Positions 62,761-64,000 of a stretch of DNA of 64,000 nucleotides are shown piece after piece. Under the pieces are notes generated by a model. The model did not search any database. It saw only the letters and a program-made list of their open reading frames with translations, and had not been told where the DNA came from. The stretch spans positions 13,701-77,700 of the forward strand of contig NZ_QRVE01000010.1 in the NCBI RefSeq assembly GCF_003462685.1. Direction: 5' to 3'. The DNA is from Collinsella sp. AF23-4AC (GTDB lineage Bacteria; Actinomycetota; Coriobacteriia; Coriobacteriales; Coriobacteriaceae). Within the stretch, counting starts at the first letter, position 1; every line of letters begins with the position of its first letter. The position numbers were made by a program, and so were the translations under genes.

Positions 62761-62954
62761 TGGACAGTTAGTTCAGATATGTATAAATCAGACCCCCTAA
62801 CGAAGCGTTCAGACGCTTAGTTAAGCGTTATTTGGTCCTCAAAACGGGCATTTAAAGCCCAAAATCAAGCGCTTCAGGTCATCTAAAGGCGTCCGAAGGC
62901 TCCAAACCCAGCTATTAAGCAGCTCGATTTATACGTATCTGAACTAACTGTCCA
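62761..62954. mobile_element. MITE-like element or structured RNA with 29-bp terminal inverted repeats
   Basis: TGGACAGTTAGTTCAGATAT and nine more bases (62761-62789) recur in inverse at 62926-62954 with one mismatch. The 136-base interior has no gene but its own small hairpins (AAGCGTTCAGACGCTT; GGGC-attttaa-like-GCCC). No clear target-site duplication was seen. No transposase is present in the window. Confidence 0.55.
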
Positions 62955-62961
62955 CCCACAC

Positions 62962-62989
62962 AAAAAGTGCCGTCCCAAAGGGGCGGCAC
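62962..62989 (-). terminator. Terminator of the 63.2-63.8 kb gene
   Basis: Minus strand: GTGCCGCCCC-tttg-GGACGGCAC then TTTTTG. Nearly the same hairpin is at 63889-63919. Confidence 0.75.
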
Positions 62990-63031
62990 ACAAACCATTC
63001 TATGAGTCAAAACTCGTTGGCAAGCCCGCGT

Positions 63032-63117
63032 CGTCAGGCCCGCGGCGTATGCCTTTGCCTCGCGCGACCCTGCGCAGCCGTGAGCGAGAGGGAAAGGGAT
63101 ACGCCGCGGGCCTGACG
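63032..63117. repeat. 19-bp perfect inverted repeat with structured interior
   Basis: CGTCAGGCCCGCGGCGTAT (63032-63050) and its inverse (63099-63117). Inside, CCTTT/AAAGG and CCTCGC/GCGAGaGG continue the stem with single mismatches. Lies between the terminator and the stop of the next gene. Confidence 0.65.
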
Positions 63118-63171
63118 CCCAGAGCGGTAAAGCCAGCAGTTGCCCCGCGCTCCGCAGCCGGTGAAAGCAGA

Positions 63172-63804
63172 TTACATGCCCGCGAGACCTCGAGCTGCGG
63201 TGGCACACATAAACGCCAGGACTAGGATCACGAGTGAGCCCGCGATGTCGACCAGCACGCCCATTACGCGACGCTCAAACAGCCAGCTCTCAAAGTGCGG
63301 GGCGACGTTGCGCCAGACACGCCACAGCAAGATGCCCATACCGATGACGCCCGGGATATTGAGCAGTAGGATCTCGGAGCACAAAAGACCGATCAGGTTG
63401 CCGGCGACGAAACCAGCGTCGCCCTCGCAGTATTTGCGGTAGACCATATACAGCATGTACGCCACAAACGGCTGCAAGCACGCAGAAATAAACGTGACCA
63501 CCATCGAGGGCTCCTGCGAAAAGACCTCGGTGAGTTTATCGACACTCGTGGCGTCCTTCGAAGCTAAGAATAAACCGATAACCACAAGGGGCACCACGCC
63601 CAAAATTACCTCGACCAGAGTAAACAACTTGGCAGTCAAATCCTCACTAGCCGAATTCAAATGAGGCGCCCACTCAGGATGAGCATGCGCGCCGACTTTC
63701 TTGTCCTTCTCAGCACGATCGGCCTTTTTACCCTCGGCAACCCGACGACCAGGATCCTTGCGAGTTCCCGCCGCAGCAACCCGAGCCCGAGACTTCTTAC
63801 CCAT
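63172..63804 (-). CDS. Membrane protein of unknown function
   Basis: 210 aa. Very basic N-terminus (GKKSRARVAAAGTRKDPGRR), then four hydrophobic segments (LVEVILGVVPLVVIGLFLAS; MVVTFISACLQPFVAYMLYM; GNLIGLLCSEILLLNIPGVI; LVDIAGSLVILVLAFMCATA). No catalytic motif. ATG 63804 is preferred over 63813 because GTGAGG is better spaced. Family not recognised. Confidence 0.75.
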   Translation of the reverse strand: MGKKSRARVAAAGTRKDPGRRVAEGKKADRAEKDKKVGAHAHPEWAPHLNSASEDLTAKLFTLVEVILGVVPLVVIGLFLASKDATSVDKLTEVFSQEPSMVVTFISACLQPFVAYMLYMVYRKYCEGDAGFVAGNLIGLLCSEILLLNIPGVIGMGILLWRVWRNVAPHFESWLFERRVMGVLVDIAGSLVILVLAFMCATAARGLAGM

Positions 63805-63888
63805 AACCAACACCTCACAAGAGGAAACGAATAGCCAACGCTACCCAGTGTACCCTCTAAGCAACGTCACCGCCCCAACCGGCCCCCA

Positions 63889-63919
63889 CAAAAACGTGCC
63901 GCCCCATAAGGGGCGGCAC
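63889..63919 (-). terminator. Intrinsic terminator for the gene entering from the right edge
   Basis: GTGCCGCCCC-ataa-GGGGCGGCAC with T-rich sequence following on the minus strand. Confidence 0.8.
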
Positions 63920-63931
63920 ACAAACTTCTTA

Positions 63932-64000
63932 TCAGCTTTTCTGTAACGAGCACGCGACGACCCAACGCCGGAGCGCGGGGCGGGAGGCCGGATCGCCTTC
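63932..64000 (-). CDS. C-terminal end of a protein cut by the window edge
   Basis: Leftward frame of 22 codons ending at TGA 63932-63934 just before the terminator: EGDPASRPALRRWVVACS and four more residues. Frame chosen because it ends before the terminator; too short to identify. Confidence 0.3.
   Translation of the reverse strand, partial: EGDPASRPALRRWVVACSLQKS

Noticed and set aside
63140..63442. Plus-strand frame of 100 codons
   Set aside because: Antisense to the membrane protein gene with a better ribosome site and hydrophobic pattern on the minus strand.

Overview
The window reads as a chromosomal segment of a high-GC gut actinobacterium of the Coriobacteriia, most likely a Collinsella or close relative. 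Grounds: GC-rich coding sequence, Shine-Dalgarno starts with frequent GTG/TTG, Tad-type pilus genes, a mannose-family PTS with sugar-phosphate deglycases, and many fermentative or gut-type genes. The genus is inferred from gene content and style; no rRNA or marker gene fixes it. No phage, integrase, insertion sequence or CRISPR array was seen.

Layout. 1-2.9 kb: end of a leftward Tad pilus operon (cpaB-like, cpaE-like, truncated cpaF). 3.1-7.2 kb: rsgA and a P-type Ca2+-ATPase. 7.7-10.2 kb: pyruvate kinase and a zinc-dependent phospholipase C-like protein. 10.3-13.0 kb: an ECF metal importer (nikMN/cbiM, Q, O) behind a 28-bp palindrome with NikR geometry, so nickel is the likely cargo. 13.3-17.4 kb: pheT and pheS under a T-box. 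17.5-24.2 kb: M32 carboxypeptidase, glmM, a DUF4012 protein and an EamA transporter. 24.5-29.4 kb: tRNA-Val(GAC) followed by an accessory patch (DUF5710 protein, zinc-ribbon protein, McrA-like HNH nuclease, unknown protein, AlbA_2/ATPase regulator with its own operator-like repeats). 30.0-36.8 kb: M16C protease, hicAB, 5-formyl-THF cyclo-ligase, metA and an LDH-type dehydrogenase. 36.9-51.3 kb: a sugar-amine region with three SIS-family deglycase paralogues, three GntR/UTRA regulators, one mannose-family PTS, a HAD phosphatase, a YitT protein, recQ and a second EamA transporter. 51.5-63.8 kb: GNAT, threonine aldolase, PAP2, mfd, nth, an ABC exporter, rmuC and two small membrane proteins.

How it works together. 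The 44-48 kb operon (EIIAB, EIIC, EIID, SIS deglycase) matches the plan of the glucoselysine/fructoselysine (gfr) PTS systems: import and phosphorylation of an Amadori compound, then deglycation. Two more SIS paralogues sit next to their own GntR/UTRA genes. All three keep a Glu-x15-His pair that fits the known deglycase active site. Each regulator has short tandem-repeat operator candidates at its own promoter or its predicted target.

The least explained content is non-coding. Family A (three full copies) is a nested multi-stem structure whose helices are kept by covariation and G-U pairs, placed right after stop codons. Family B (two copies) is a second structured element with a conserved core, also 3' of genes. 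Family C (five copies) is a 45-bp palindromic repeat that overlaps the stop codon of three genes. A set of further perfect palindromes carries a GGGAC tag. There is also a MITE-like 194-bp element at 62.8 kb. These are the best candidates for something undescribed.
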